A stretch of 64,000 bases of DNA from positions 1 through 64,000 of the forward strand of contig CAYYPE010000011.1 in assembly GCA_964473465.1 (NCBI GenBank), read 5' to 3'. The stretch's first letter is position 1. Every line of letters starts with the position of its first letter. The stretch is from CALHRB01 sp964473465 (GTDB taxonomy: Bacteria; Bacteroidota; Ignavibacteria; Kapaibacteriales; UBA2268). Positions 18,601-27,010 of this stretch are shown in pieces. Both the position numbers and the translations under genes were made by a program. The notes under the pieces are model-generated. The model saw only the letters and a list, made by a program, of their open reading frames with translations, was not told where the DNA came from and made no database searches.

Positions 18601-19678
18601 GATCATAATCAGGGGAATCGTCGGGGTCGTCAATATGCATCATATATTGTCCTACCTGCACAGGATGATCTGAAGTTATAATTGCAGGAGTGCCAACTGG
18701 TGCAAAGTCAACAAAAGAACCAATCTCCGGAAGATGAGCACTTTTAGTTGTATTAGCATACTGAATAATAACATTTGTGTTTGGTTTGATATTTGTTATT
18801 CTTATTAAGTCACCATATTCATTAACACCAAAAGGAACTGTTATAAATTTTCGCCCCCATGAATCAGTAGGCATAAGCATTTCACATAAATGGTTTTTTG
18901 AGTCACGTGGAATATCCTGTGGAATGGCTGTTCTGACGTGTCCGGACAAAAAACCAATGGGTTTATCTGACCGAACTATTGAACCCGTCAAATCTGATGT
19001 TCCTTTTTGTGAACCTAAGGACTGAACAAGATAACAATCACCTTTATTTAGTGTTACTTTATAAGATTGATTAATTTGTTTGCCTCTTGTTGTTATTGCT
19101 TTTGGAATGATTGTTATTTCAGTGTTGTCGTATGCAGCCATAATCATAAACTGATTCTTTCGGGCTTCAAGAAGCATAAGGCTGTCTAATGGACCGATTG
19201 GGTCGTCAGGCAAATTATACTGATCATTTGGATAATTCAATGATATATATTCTGTTCCCCAGTGGCTGACGGGAATAACAGAGTAACTGTCGCCGGTCAG
19301 GTATTGAGTATTGAAAGCATAAACAGTAACAGGCACATCAGAAAAAATTTCTACCCCTTTTCTGAGTATAATTTCAGATTCTCGATTTTCTAATCTGGTA
19401 GGTAGATCATAAACCAGAACTTTGTTCTTATAAAGATTAAACTTAAGAGTATCGTATATTTCTGTTGATCTGGGAACAGCAATTTTTATTTCAGCGTTCT
19501 GGGTTGAGGATATGAACAGTCTAAGGAATAAACCTCCGTATCGGCTGTCAATAGTGGTCTCATTTTGCATAAAACCAACGATAAAGTATGTTCCTTCGTA
19601 AGCGGATGTTTTCTGTGCTGGTAACTTTGACGCCGCAACAAGGAATAAATATGTCAGTATGAGTATAAATTTTCTCAA
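15671..19678 (-). CDS. large T9SS-exported protein with IgGFc-binding-like N-terminus and ASH repeats
   Basis: 1335 residues. A signal peptide (MRKFILILTYLFLVAASKLPA) precedes a region to about residue 480 that resembles the IgGFc-binding-protein N-terminal domain family (YEGTYFIVGFMQN, VPVTVYAFNTQYLTGDSYSV, PVSHWGTEYISL). From about 590 to 1000 there are several ASH/choice-of-anchor D beta-sandwich units, each opening with an FG-x-V type strand (FGEVDSYDSVCYKFKIINSG, FGKVKVGDSVCSYIYAINNG, RRVGTANDTLVKITNSG). The last 80 residues, from IEIYPNPASDNLKID, are a T9SS type A sorting domain. Predicted cell-surface or secreted protein, perhaps adhesive. Partner gene: the outer-membrane barrel 14 bases downstream. 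Confidence 0.85.
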   Translation of the reverse strand: MRKFILILTYLFLVAASKLPAQKTSAYEGTYFIVGFMQNETTIDSRYGGLFLRLFISSTQNAEIKIAVPRSTEIYDTLKFNLYKNKVLVYDLPTRLENRESEIILRKGVEIFSDVPVTVYAFNTQYLTGDSYSVIPVSHWGTEYISLNYPNDQYNLPDDPIGPLDSLMLLEARKNQFMIMAAYDNTEITIIPKAITTRGKQINQSYKVTLNKGDCYLVQSLGSQKGTSDLTGSIVRSDKPIGFLSGHVRTAIPQDIPRDSKNHLCEMLMPTDSWGRKFITVPFGVNEYGDLIRITNIKPNTNVIIQYANTTKSAHLPEIGSFVDFAPVGTPAIITSDHPVQVGQYMMHIDDPDDSPDYDPSFVIVPPLEQYVSNIIFETPGNIVTLSPPSRVEQFAGHAIAIIADAIALKTLTLDGQYVKNTTLIESRPIGDYFWTWINLKPGTHHLRADSGTFSGIIYGYGKADAYAMILGSSLANPYKKDTIAPEIIITEECGNIKGLVREHLDSNSSGFDMFYVINDLTYNYKWNIDKITAGNYELRFEAKPIDMLRDGRFAIEVRDKNGNGSRYIFNYQALKLSFPRDIHFGEVDSYDSVCYKFKIINSGDSIEILNANILNDERVRFQILETLPRLFRKNDTINVIVCFEPRGDTTSLNSMLRININCDRMIQIPIKAIISSRSLLTVGYDFGKVKVGDSVCSYIYAINNGNRSIRLDYMVFEYDKYLSYDTTGLFPKTISAGDTLKIPVCFFPLERGTFKSKFEVKNQGNIENYEYISGQGIAPEINSLVVDWKKRRVGTANDTLVKITNSGEIEARIKFEKFAVLNDNFITNELESLDTLLQPDSSVHLKLSFDPKVKGQHRAFSDLSTDWRFHQPINIELLGEGVIPEIEVKDVYLGKIPVFSSLDTTAPIIWSKGSETLTIDSIKVIDPIQSIDVTLRESKNLKIEPYDSLSSSIKFSPEYAGIHELYLDVTSDAAENYQRVNHRIRIWGEAYPLDTADAEIKIFIPDRIIYCKKSRINIILQNTGNVKLKLTNLILNKGNNFAEWSQPINLPVDFLPDSILSFDLEILPEQHYDGNISVKAIFNDTIDRSMDILIKPFYDNLIILTPEEIKSNPGDTLKIKISGKFPNKTDIPVDFSIDLKIKQNAFLLLNCSKLKIISDKDKFNLIDISFSQSQNNITLHSSEKFPVISNLTDWEIELTFLTLLSEKNLQEVSIEVNSDDCFKPGTKDILAIVTDVCAYGVRSIEILRDLPVIEIYPNPASDNLKIDLQLFQKERLEFKIFDYSGKKCFENKIFDLEKGLYSINFEISHLNDGLYLLFISNNDFIRRKLFIISK

Positions 19679-19759
19679 TAATTTTCCATTTTTAGTTAAA
19701 ATTAATTTAATCTTTTAATTAATTAAATCCAAATTAATTTATTAAATTTCAATCAATTA

Positions 19760-21229
19760 TTAAATAGATCTAATCTTTATTTGTTTTTTTGTCGGTTTTT
19801 TATCATTCCATATAAAATTAGGAAGAAAGTAATATTCAGGAGAATTAAACAGGATGTTCTCGGGAATATATTCTCCAACCACAGAACCGAGCCAATGAAT
19901 TTTGACTGCTTTGCCTTCTTTGAATTCAACATATAATGAGTCACAACCGTATCGTGACACACCTTCTTCGGATTCTTCGCTTCTCAGAAAATAAAGGCTC
20001 TTTGCATCTCCATAACTAAATAGACCGTTAATTGTATCATTTTCGAATTTAATTAAAATCTTTTGACCAAAAATTTGGTTTATTCTTGTTGGATTCAGTG
20101 TATCATCTCTTGAAGCTGTGAAAGCGTTTCCTAATGCAGTTATCTCATTTATTTTTTTATTTAATAATTTAACATTTAGGGTATCTCCTGCAATTTGAGT
20201 TGAATCATACCATACAATAGGGTTGCCAAGTAATTCAACCTTATCCTGAAGTCTGTCATAGATTACTAAATCAGCTTTTCCTTTAATACTTGACCCAAAA
20301 ACCTGAACATTTTTTTTGAAAAAATACAATTCTTTTCCTCCTGAACGAAAGGATTCCATTGTGTCGGCAGATATTATTATCGTATCGAGCCTGAAGCTAA
20401 AAATTGATTTATCGTCTGTTTGGGCGTAGTATCTGTTATTGAAAAAAACAGCTTGATTATTCCTTTGTGGGTTGATTTCGGGCAATTCTATGGCTTCTTC
20501 ACGTTTATCTATTGTATCAATCTGAATAAGGGTTGGTTTTCCTGTTGCAATTGTATATTTTTCCGAAGGATAATTCAATACTGAATCGCCGGTAAGGAAA
20601 ACCTGCTGTAATTTCGATCGAATAAAAACATTTCCGAAAGCATTGCTCTGGCGATCGTTACGATTGTATTCAACAATGTCTGCTAATATAATTGTTGAAT
20701 CATCTTCGATTTGAACATTTCCATAAGCATAACTCAACCTGCTTTTTCTGAAATATTTTACTGAATCACTTTTTATCTTAACTGTGTCATCAGCTATTTG
20801 AACATTATTTATAAAATCTGCGATTTGAGTTTTTGTGTTGTATTCTCCGAACTCAGCATTGAGATTTGTATTTTTATCCCTAATAGAAATACCTTTTGGT
20901 GATTTTGCTATTCCTGTGTTTCCATCATAATAAATTTCATCTGATTGCAAAATCATATCATCTTGAATAATCTTTACATTTCCGAAAATTTGAGCTCTGT
21001 TCTCGTCAATGAAATGAATTGCTCTATCTCCGCTAACGATTACATTACCTTGTTCGAAAACTACATTACCAATAAATTCCCTGATGTTTCCGGATTCTGT
21101 TTTGGAACCGAGCAGACTGTCTGAATTTCTTAGAATTATTGGTTGCGATGGGGTTTCTTCATTGGGTTTTTGGGCTAATAAAGCAGAAAAAAGCAAAAAA
21201 ACAAGTAATATATTTAATGTTTTCGTCAT
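19760..21229 (-). CDS. LptA/OstA-like lipopolysaccharide-transport protein
   Basis: Periplasmic beta-jellyroll protein of the OstA family, expected to bridge lipopolysaccharide between inner and outer membrane. The repeated pattern of the family is visible through the first 300 residues: REFIGNVVFEQGNVIVSGDRA, QIFGNVKIIQDDMILQSDEIYYDG, DFINNVQIADDTVKIKSDSVKY, AYGNVQIEDDSTIILADIVEY. The length (489 aa from ATG 21229) is much more than E. coli LptA (about 185) but usual for Bacteroidota OstA-like proteins. I chose 21229 over the TTG at 21247 since MTKTLNILLVFLLFSALLA is a clean signal peptide. No other lpt gene is nearby. Confidence 0.87.
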   Translation of the reverse strand: MTKTLNILLVFLLFSALLAQKPNEETPSQPIILRNSDSLLGSKTESGNIREFIGNVVFEQGNVIVSGDRAIHFIDENRAQIFGNVKIIQDDMILQSDEIYYDGNTGIAKSPKGISIRDKNTNLNAEFGEYNTKTQIADFINNVQIADDTVKIKSDSVKYFRKSRLSYAYGNVQIEDDSTIILADIVEYNRNDRQSNAFGNVFIRSKLQQVFLTGDSVLNYPSEKYTIATGKPTLIQIDTIDKREEAIELPEINPQRNNQAVFFNNRYYAQTDDKSIFSFRLDTIIISADTMESFRSGGKELYFFKKNVQVFGSSIKGKADLVIYDRLQDKVELLGNPIVWYDSTQIAGDTLNVKLLNKKINEITALGNAFTASRDDTLNPTRINQIFGQKILIKFENDTINGLFSYGDAKSLYFLRSEESEEGVSRYGCDSLYVEFKEGKAVKIHWLGSVVGEYIPENILFNSPEYYFLPNFIWNDKKPTKKQIKIRSI

Positions 21230-21320
21230 TGAATTCAAACAATTCAATTATAATTTCATAATTAGTAAATTAAATTAACCTAATTATTAAAAAAAAGTTA
21301 CAAAAATTGAAGATAAAAAA

Positions 21321-22847
21321 TTAAGAATTATTCAACATTGAAATCTTGTTTTTAATATAACTATGATAATCATCTACATCGAGAATTTTTCCAGTCAGCA
21401 TTTCCATTAGAGTTTTTGGTTCATATAATTTTCCATGTTGATGAATATTTTCTTTGAGCCAGTTTTTTATTGGTATAAAATTTCCATTTTCTATCATGCT
21501 CATCACATCTGGCAAATCTTCCTTAATTTTTTTCCATAACATAGCAGAATAAATCTTGCCCAATGTATAGGTCGGGAAATAGCCAAAGCTTCCATGAGCC
21601 CAGTGAATGTCCTGAAGGCAGCCTTCTCTGACGGATTCCGGGTTCAAACCAAAATATTCATAAAATCTTTGATTCCAAATGTCGGGGATATCTCTGACCC
21701 TTATTTTTTTATTAATCAGTTCGTTTTCTAATTCAAATCTAAGGATAATATGTAGATTGTAGGTCAGTTCATCGGATTCAGTTCGGATAAAGGATTTTGA
21801 GATCTTGTTAATTGCCCGGAAAAAATCAAATGATGTTATATTTTTTAATTGTAATGGAAAATTTTCTTTAAGAATAGGCAACAACCATGAAGAAAATTCT
21901 ACTGTTCTGGCAATGATTTTTTCCCATAAGAGTGATTGTGATTCATGAATACCGTAAGAAGAACCTTCCTCAAGAAAAGTCCTGTAATAGTCATTACTGA
22001 TATTTTGTTCATATAAGCCATGCCCTGCCTCGTGAATAGCAGAAAAAATACAACTCCTTAGATCGTTTTCCAAAACTCTTACGGTGATTCTAACATCTTT
22101 TTGTGAAAAAGAAGTAGTGAAAGGATGAATAGATTTGTCGAGCCTTCCATAATAAAAATCAAATCCCATTTTTTCACAGATTTGTTTTGCTACGTTAAAT
22201 TGAGCTTTTTTGTCATAATTATCGAACAAAAAATTGTCATCTATTGTTGAGCTAATATCGAGTGCATCATCTAAGATATCTCTTGTAAATTCTCTAATTG
22301 TATCGAAGTAAGGGTGAAGAAAAGAATAAGTCATTCCCGGTTCATATATATCAAGTAGTGCATCATAAGGATTTTCGGTAAAGCCATAATAATTTGCCTG
22401 TTCAATTTTAAGATTTGTTAAATTTTCGAAGTCTTCTTCAAAAAATTTAAAATTATTTTCCTGTCTGGCTTTTTTCCAGCTTTCTGTTGCATAAGTTCTT
22501 GCTTTGGTAATATTTTCAACGAATTTTTGTGGAAGCTTAACAGCAAGTCTATGTTCTTTGAGAAAAGTATAAAAAATTCTATTCTCGAATGGATTTGAAT
22601 TTCCAGCATATTTTTTAATTTTATCAGCTAAAGTTTTTGCTTTTTTTGAGGTAATAAGCTTATGAGCAATTGTTTCAAGGGTTACTAATTGACTTGCACG
22701 TGAGACAACAGAGCCGGGTGGCATATATGTTTCCTGATCCCACCCAAGAAGGGAGGAAGAATTATGAATATCTTTAATAATATTCATAAATTTCAAAACA
22801 TCTTGCAACAAGGGGCTATTCTGCTTTCGGATATTTATAGTGTTCAT
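21321..22847 (-). CDS. thermostable carboxypeptidase Taq-type (M32 metallopeptidase)
   Basis: Cytosolic zinc carboxypeptidase that removes C-terminal residues from peptides. The M32 signature is complete: DQETYMPPG (about 37-45), HEAGH (His272, Glu273, His276), and the third ligand Glu302 in GIHESQSLLWEK, with the downstream WAHGSFGYFPTYTLG block. The length of 508 is standard for the family. The ATG lies 6 bases after the stop of the glycosyltransferase gene, so the two share a transcript although no functional link is obvious. No export signal is present. Confidence 0.95.
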   Translation of the reverse strand: MNTINIRKQNSPLLQDVLKFMNIIKDIHNSSSLLGWDQETYMPPGSVVSRASQLVTLETIAHKLITSKKAKTLADKIKKYAGNSNPFENRIFYTFLKEHRLAVKLPQKFVENITKARTYATESWKKARQENNFKFFEEDFENLTNLKIEQANYYGFTENPYDALLDIYEPGMTYSFLHPYFDTIREFTRDILDDALDISSTIDDNFLFDNYDKKAQFNVAKQICEKMGFDFYYGRLDKSIHPFTTSFSQKDVRITVRVLENDLRSCIFSAIHEAGHGLYEQNISNDYYRTFLEEGSSYGIHESQSLLWEKIIARTVEFSSWLLPILKENFPLQLKNITSFDFFRAINKISKSFIRTESDELTYNLHIILRFELENELINKKIRVRDIPDIWNQRFYEYFGLNPESVREGCLQDIHWAHGSFGYFPTYTLGKIYSAMLWKKIKEDLPDVMSMIENGNFIPIKNWLKENIHQHGKLYEPKTLMEMLTGKILDVDDYHSYIKNKISMLNNS

Positions 22848-22853
22848 AAAAAT

Positions 22854-23981
22854 TTATTTTTTTACTCTTCTGAAAGACTGGTCTTTCCATTTTATTGTCT
22901 TTTTGAAAAGAAGAAAAGGGACAAAAATTTCTAACGTAATAAAAAATATTACCGATGGGATAATCCATGGTATTAATTCGTGTTTTTTTAGTCTGATAAT
23001 TGAAGGCAAGACAACAATATAATCTCCTATGATTCTGATAACGGGAAATAAAGAAGCAAGGAAATAGTTGCCGGTTACAATAGATATTATCAAACCTATC
23101 CATAAGGAAATTGAAGAAAGAACAAAGGTAAAAGCTTTCCACCCGAGTTCCATGCCACCAACAGCCCATCTGTGATGTTGATGTAAATATTCTCCGAGAG
23201 TTCGGCAAGGAAGTGTGTCAATATCGGCATCTTCATCAACAAGATAAATTATTCCTTTGCCTTGTTTGTGAAATTCAGTTATCAAGGCAAGATCTTCGGT
23301 AACAGAAAAGCGGATTTTTTCAAATCCTCCGATTTCATCAAAATCGGACTTCCTTACTGAAATATTATTACCAAAACAACCAAGCGGTTGCCCTAAACCA
23401 ATTCCAGCACATGCTAAAGTATGCATATAAATCCATTCAATAGCCTGAATTCTGTTGAACAAACCTTTACCTTCAATATTGGTAAAAGAAGCCACAAAAC
23501 CTATTTTTTTGTTTTTATAACATGAGGAAATTTTTTTAATCCAGTTGGGTCCAACTTTGCAATCGGCGTCAGTCATAAGGATAATCTCACCATTTGCTTC
23601 ATCAATCCCGGACTGTAAGGCACCCGGTTTGCCCTTGAGATTGATATGTAGATGAGCTTCGTCAATATTAACTACTTTAAGATTCTCAATTTTTTTGGAT
23701 AGTTCAGTTAAAATTTCTCCTGTCTTATCAGTTGAGCGGTCGTTGACAGCTACAATTTCAAAATTTTCAATTGGATAATTATTGATAGAGATTGAATTAA
23801 TGCAGTTTTCGATGTTCTCTTCTTCGTTTCTTGCAGGAACCACAACTGAAACTTTTGGATATTCATTGTCCCCGAAGAAATCAATTTTTTTGTTTCTTTC
23901 AATATAAGAACCAAGGGAAAATATGATTGTTCGGGAAATTAGAATAGTAATTGAGATTATTATTATTATGTCAATAATCAT
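22854..23981 (-). CDS. membrane-bound family 2 glycosyltransferase
   Basis: 375 residues: one N-terminal membrane segment, a cytosolic GT-A catalytic domain (about 45-275) and three C-terminal membrane segments. The GT2 motifs are VSVVVPARNEEENIENC, NDRSTDKTG, the metal-binding DADC in ILMTDADCK, the acid motif TEDLAL, and HHRWAVGG in the position of the QxxRW motif of processive and related enzymes. It probably builds a polysaccharide or glycolipid at the inner membrane; donor and acceptor are unknown. It heads a two-gene transcript with the M32 peptidase. Confidence 0.9.
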   Translation of the reverse strand: MIIDIIIIISITILISRTIIFSLGSYIERNKKIDFFGDNEYPKVSVVVPARNEEENIENCINSISINNYPIENFEIVAVNDRSTDKTGEILTELSKKIENLKVVNIDEAHLHINLKGKPGALQSGIDEANGEIILMTDADCKVGPNWIKKISSCYKNKKIGFVASFTNIEGKGLFNRIQAIEWIYMHTLACAGIGLGQPLGCFGNNISVRKSDFDEIGGFEKIRFSVTEDLALITEFHKQGKGIIYLVDEDADIDTLPCRTLGEYLHQHHRWAVGGMELGWKAFTFVLSSISLWIGLIISIVTGNYFLASLFPVIRIIGDYIVVLPSIIRLKKHELIPWIIPSVIFFITLEIFVPFLLFKKTIKWKDQSFRRVKK

Positions 23982-23999
23982 CTTCTAAGAATACGTTTG
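23967..23999 (+). promoter_or_regulatory. possible promoter for the MATE gene
   Basis: TACGTTTG (23992-23999) matches the -7 element TAnnTTTG; TATG 21 bases upstream is a 3 of 4 match to the -33 element. It would give a leader of about 100 bases. Weak pattern evidence. Confidence 0.25.
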
Positions 24000-24106
24000 T
24001 TAAATTATGCTAAAAACATTTTAATAAAATTTCAATAATAGTTTGCTAAAATAAACAAAAAAAGTAATTTTACTGAGTTGATTAGAGTAAATTTATTTTT
24101 TATAAA

Positions 24107-25456
24107 GTGAGCAAAAGCGTTAATCTAATATCAGGACCGATAGATTCATCACTTAGAAAGTTTGCCTTACCATTGGCTTTCAGCTTTTTAATACAAAACC
24201 TTTATACATGGGTTGATATGTATTATGTAAGTCGTTTGAGTCCAACAGCTATAGCCGCATTAAAAGTATGCGAGCAGTTAATTTTCTTCCTGTTTTCAAT
24301 AGCAAGTGGTTTTGCCATTGGGTCAGGTGTTGTTGTTGCAAGGCGAATAGGCGAAGGAGAAAAAAGCAAAGCAAATCACACAGCTACTCAATCTTTATTA
24401 CTAATGTTAATAATTGCTATAATTTTGGCAACATTTTTTTACTTTTTTTCTCCACTGATTCTGAAGTTGATGAACATCAAAGGGGAAGTATTTGTCCTTT
24501 CGGTTCAATATTTATCAATGATTGTATTTGGGATACCGGCAAATTTTTTGATTTTTCATATAAACGCCATTGTGAGAGCTTCGGGGAACTCTGTTTTTCC
24601 GATGACTATATTAATAACTGCAAATGTGCTGAATGCAATTATAGCCCCATTTTTAATTTTTGGAATAGGTCCTTTCCCGAGAATGGAAATTTACGGAGCA
24701 GGTCTGGCAGCGGCTATTGCCCAGAATTTAGGCTTTTTGATTGCATTATTTTTTATTCTCAAAAAGTTTGCTCCCATTGAACTTGAACTAAAATCTTTAA
24801 AAATTGATAATCTAATATTCAAAAAGATTATCAAAATTGGAGTCCCTGCCACTCTTCAGCTTATTGCAGTCAGTGTTAACAGAATTATACTCACATCCAT
24901 TGCAAATATGTTCGGTGTTACCGTTCTTACTACCTATATGTTTGGTTTAGGAGTTGATTTGTTTGTGTTTATGTCTATTTTTGCAGTGGGTGCTGCTATA
25001 GAGATTATAACAGGTCAGAACCTTGGAGCCAATAAAATTGACAGAATTTTTAAGTATCACATGTCTTCAATCAAGCAGTTGACTGTTCTATTGGTGGTGT
25101 TGATTATACTCGTATTTCTTGCAGGTGAGTATTTCACTTCAATATTTATAAGTGATTCTGTATTAATCAAGGAAATTGTTATTTATCTAAGAATAGCGGT
25201 CTTTTCATATATACCATTTGCTATTGGAATAGTCTCTTTGCGTGTTATCAGCGGTTCTGGTGATTATGCCAGAAGCTTGAGAATTGTTCTGTTTATTTTC
25301 TTTGGTGTGCAATTACCGGTATGCTTTATTCTTTCAAACTATACATCATTGAGTTATATGGGAATCTGGTATGGTATTTTGGTTAGTCAGTTAGTTTTTG
25401 CTTTTGTTAGCCTTAGAATTTTATACAAGAAAAAATGGATATCGACAAAAGTATAA
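24107..25456 (+). CDS. MATE-family multidrug/cation antiporter
   Basis: Inner-membrane exporter, 449 residues with about 12 hydrophobic segments in two MatE halves. The N-terminal block PIDSSLRKFALPLAFSFLIQNLYTWVDMYYVSRLS and the central repeat (VPATLQLIAVSVNRIILTSIAN) fit the DinF/NorM group, which exports drugs or metabolites against Na or H. The start is GTG at 24107, without a clear ribosome site; no ATG is available upstream and the next Met is inside the first helix, so GTG is preferred. Substrate unknown. Confidence 0.92.
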   Translation: MSKSVNLISGPIDSSLRKFALPLAFSFLIQNLYTWVDMYYVSRLSPTAIAALKVCEQLIFFLFSIASGFAIGSGVVVARRIGEGEKSKANHTATQSLLLMLIIAIILATFFYFFSPLILKLMNIKGEVFVLSVQYLSMIVFGIPANFLIFHINAIVRASGNSVFPMTILITANVLNAIIAPFLIFGIGPFPRMEIYGAGLAAAIAQNLGFLIALFFILKKFAPIELELKSLKIDNLIFKKIIKIGVPATLQLIAVSVNRIILTSIANMFGVTVLTTYMFGLGVDLFVFMSIFAVGAAIEIITGQNLGANKIDRIFKYHMSSIKQLTVLLVVLIILVFLAGEYFTSIFISDSVLIKEIVIYLRIAVFSYIPFAIGIVSLRVISGSGDYARSLRIVLFIFFGVQLPVCFILSNYTSLSYMGIWYGILVSQLVFAFVSLRILYKKKWISTKV

Positions 25457-25504
25457 AAATCAAATACTATAAGTAATTTCGAATCTTATTTTGACTATGT
25501 TAAG

Positions 25505-26809
25505 ATGATAGAAAAATTTATCCTTAATTTTCATTTTTGTTCAAAGATAACAATTTATTTATTTATATCCGGAACTGTTTTTTTTGCTACTAAACATAAT
25601 CTCAAGTCCGAATGGGTAGATATAAGCCCAAAATCACTGAATCTGAAGGAGACAATTTACGATATAAGCTTTGTAGATAATGATACTGCTTACGCTGTTG
25701 GTTGGAGTTCTTCCCGTTCCATTATTTTGAAGACAACAAATAGTGGCAAAGACTGGCAATTAAGGGAAATAAAGGGTTTTTATTTTTTTTCAGTTGAAGC
25801 TATTGCAGAAAAAATATTCATTGTAGGATATTCAGCCAGATGTATGTGTGGAGTTTTTTATTACTCTTTTGACAATGGTGAGAACTGGAATTTTTATGAA
25901 TTTGATGGCGAAAAGATGCCTTTGACATTTGGAGCAATGAAGATAAGGAAAGATCTTAGTAATAAATACTTCGTTACTGGTTTTAATGGCATAATTATCT
26001 TTTCGGAAGATGATGGGGAAAGTTGGGAATATGCCAAAACAGATAATAATACCGATATTTTCCGGGATATTGTTTTTCTAAACGAAATAAATTATTTTTC
26101 AATAGCTGGCAAGAATTCAATCTTTTCAGATAAGATTTACATTTCATATAATTCCGGGGAAAAATGGGATTTATATTCAGATTTGTCAGATAAGCAAATC
26201 TCAATAAGCGGATTTCATTTTTTTAGTCCTGAGACTGGTTTCATTTTCGGAATTGGTCATGGTCAGGAGGCAATATATCATACTAATGATGGTGGAAAAA
26301 GCTGGAATCAGGTTTATCAGGGAGAAGTCGGTTATAATTTATTCAATGGATTATTCATAAATGATAAGATAGGATTTACGGCAAAGCGTAAGGGGATGAT
26401 ATTTCAAACTACTGACGGGGGAAATTATTGGTTTGATGTTCAAACTCCATCAAATAATAATATCAGGGGATTTAGAGCATATCAATATAATGGATTGCAA
26501 AATGTTTTTGCATTCGGAGAAAATGGGACAATTTTGAAATTTTCGATTGTTACATCTGTTGATGGTGAGAATACTAAGTTTATCCTATCACCAAATCCAG
26601 CAGAGTCTTATATTGAATTTGATTTAGAAAATCATTTGCTCTATAAGAAAGGAGAAATATATAATTTACTTGGTGAAAAAGTTATCACCATAATGGATTT
26701 TAGAGAAAAAAATTTTGTAAATCTCGTGAATTTGAAAAATGGCTTATATATCCTTGTATTATATAATACTTACGGCGAAACAACCACAATAAAATTTCAA
26801 AAAAATTAA
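25505..26809 (+). CDS. T9SS-exported protein with YCF48/BNR-like propeller repeats
   Basis: 434 residues. After an N-terminal hydrophobic segment come repeated beta-propeller units with the YCF48-type signature (AYAVGWSSS...ILKTTNSGKDW, IIIFSEDDGESWEYA, AIYHTNDGGKSWNQV, MIFQTTDGGNYWFDV). The last 80 residues from FILSPNPAESYIEFDL are a T9SS type A sorting domain ending in a short basic tail. Likely a surface or secreted binding protein; ligand unknown. It starts 48 bases after the MATE stop, so co-transcription is possible. Confidence 0.83.
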   Translation: MIEKFILNFHFCSKITIYLFISGTVFFATKHNLKSEWVDISPKSLNLKETIYDISFVDNDTAYAVGWSSSRSIILKTTNSGKDWQLREIKGFYFFSVEAIAEKIFIVGYSARCMCGVFYYSFDNGENWNFYEFDGEKMPLTFGAMKIRKDLSNKYFVTGFNGIIIFSEDDGESWEYAKTDNNTDIFRDIVFLNEINYFSIAGKNSIFSDKIYISYNSGEKWDLYSDLSDKQISISGFHFFSPETGFIFGIGHGQEAIYHTNDGGKSWNQVYQGEVGYNLFNGLFINDKIGFTAKRKGMIFQTTDGGNYWFDVQTPSNNNIRGFRAYQYNGLQNVFAFGENGTILKFSIVTSVDGENTKFILSPNPAESYIEFDLENHLLYKKGEIYNLLGEKVITIMDFREKNFVNLVNLKNGLYILVLYNTYGETTTIKFQKN

Positions 26810-27010
26810 AAAAATTAAAATTTTTTTGAGACCTTTTTGCATTTCATGTGTTTAATATATTGAGATTGACAAAATATAAAAAAGTTATTTGAAAATTGGG
26901 AGAATTAAATCAGCAGAAAAAAAACTCTATTTTTGTTGGCTATAATCAAAGAATTTAGTAAATTAAGAACTTGTTAACTTATTTGTTGTAAATATTTATT
27001 AAATTTTTTT

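Noticed and set aside
24268..24780. 170-residue open frame inside the MATE gene
   Set aside because: Shadow of the transporter in another frame; Cys-rich, low-complexity translation and no ribosome site.
26799..26828. A/T-only inverted repeat after the YCF48-like gene as a terminator
   Set aside because: The stem is almost purely A:T and too weak to be convincing.
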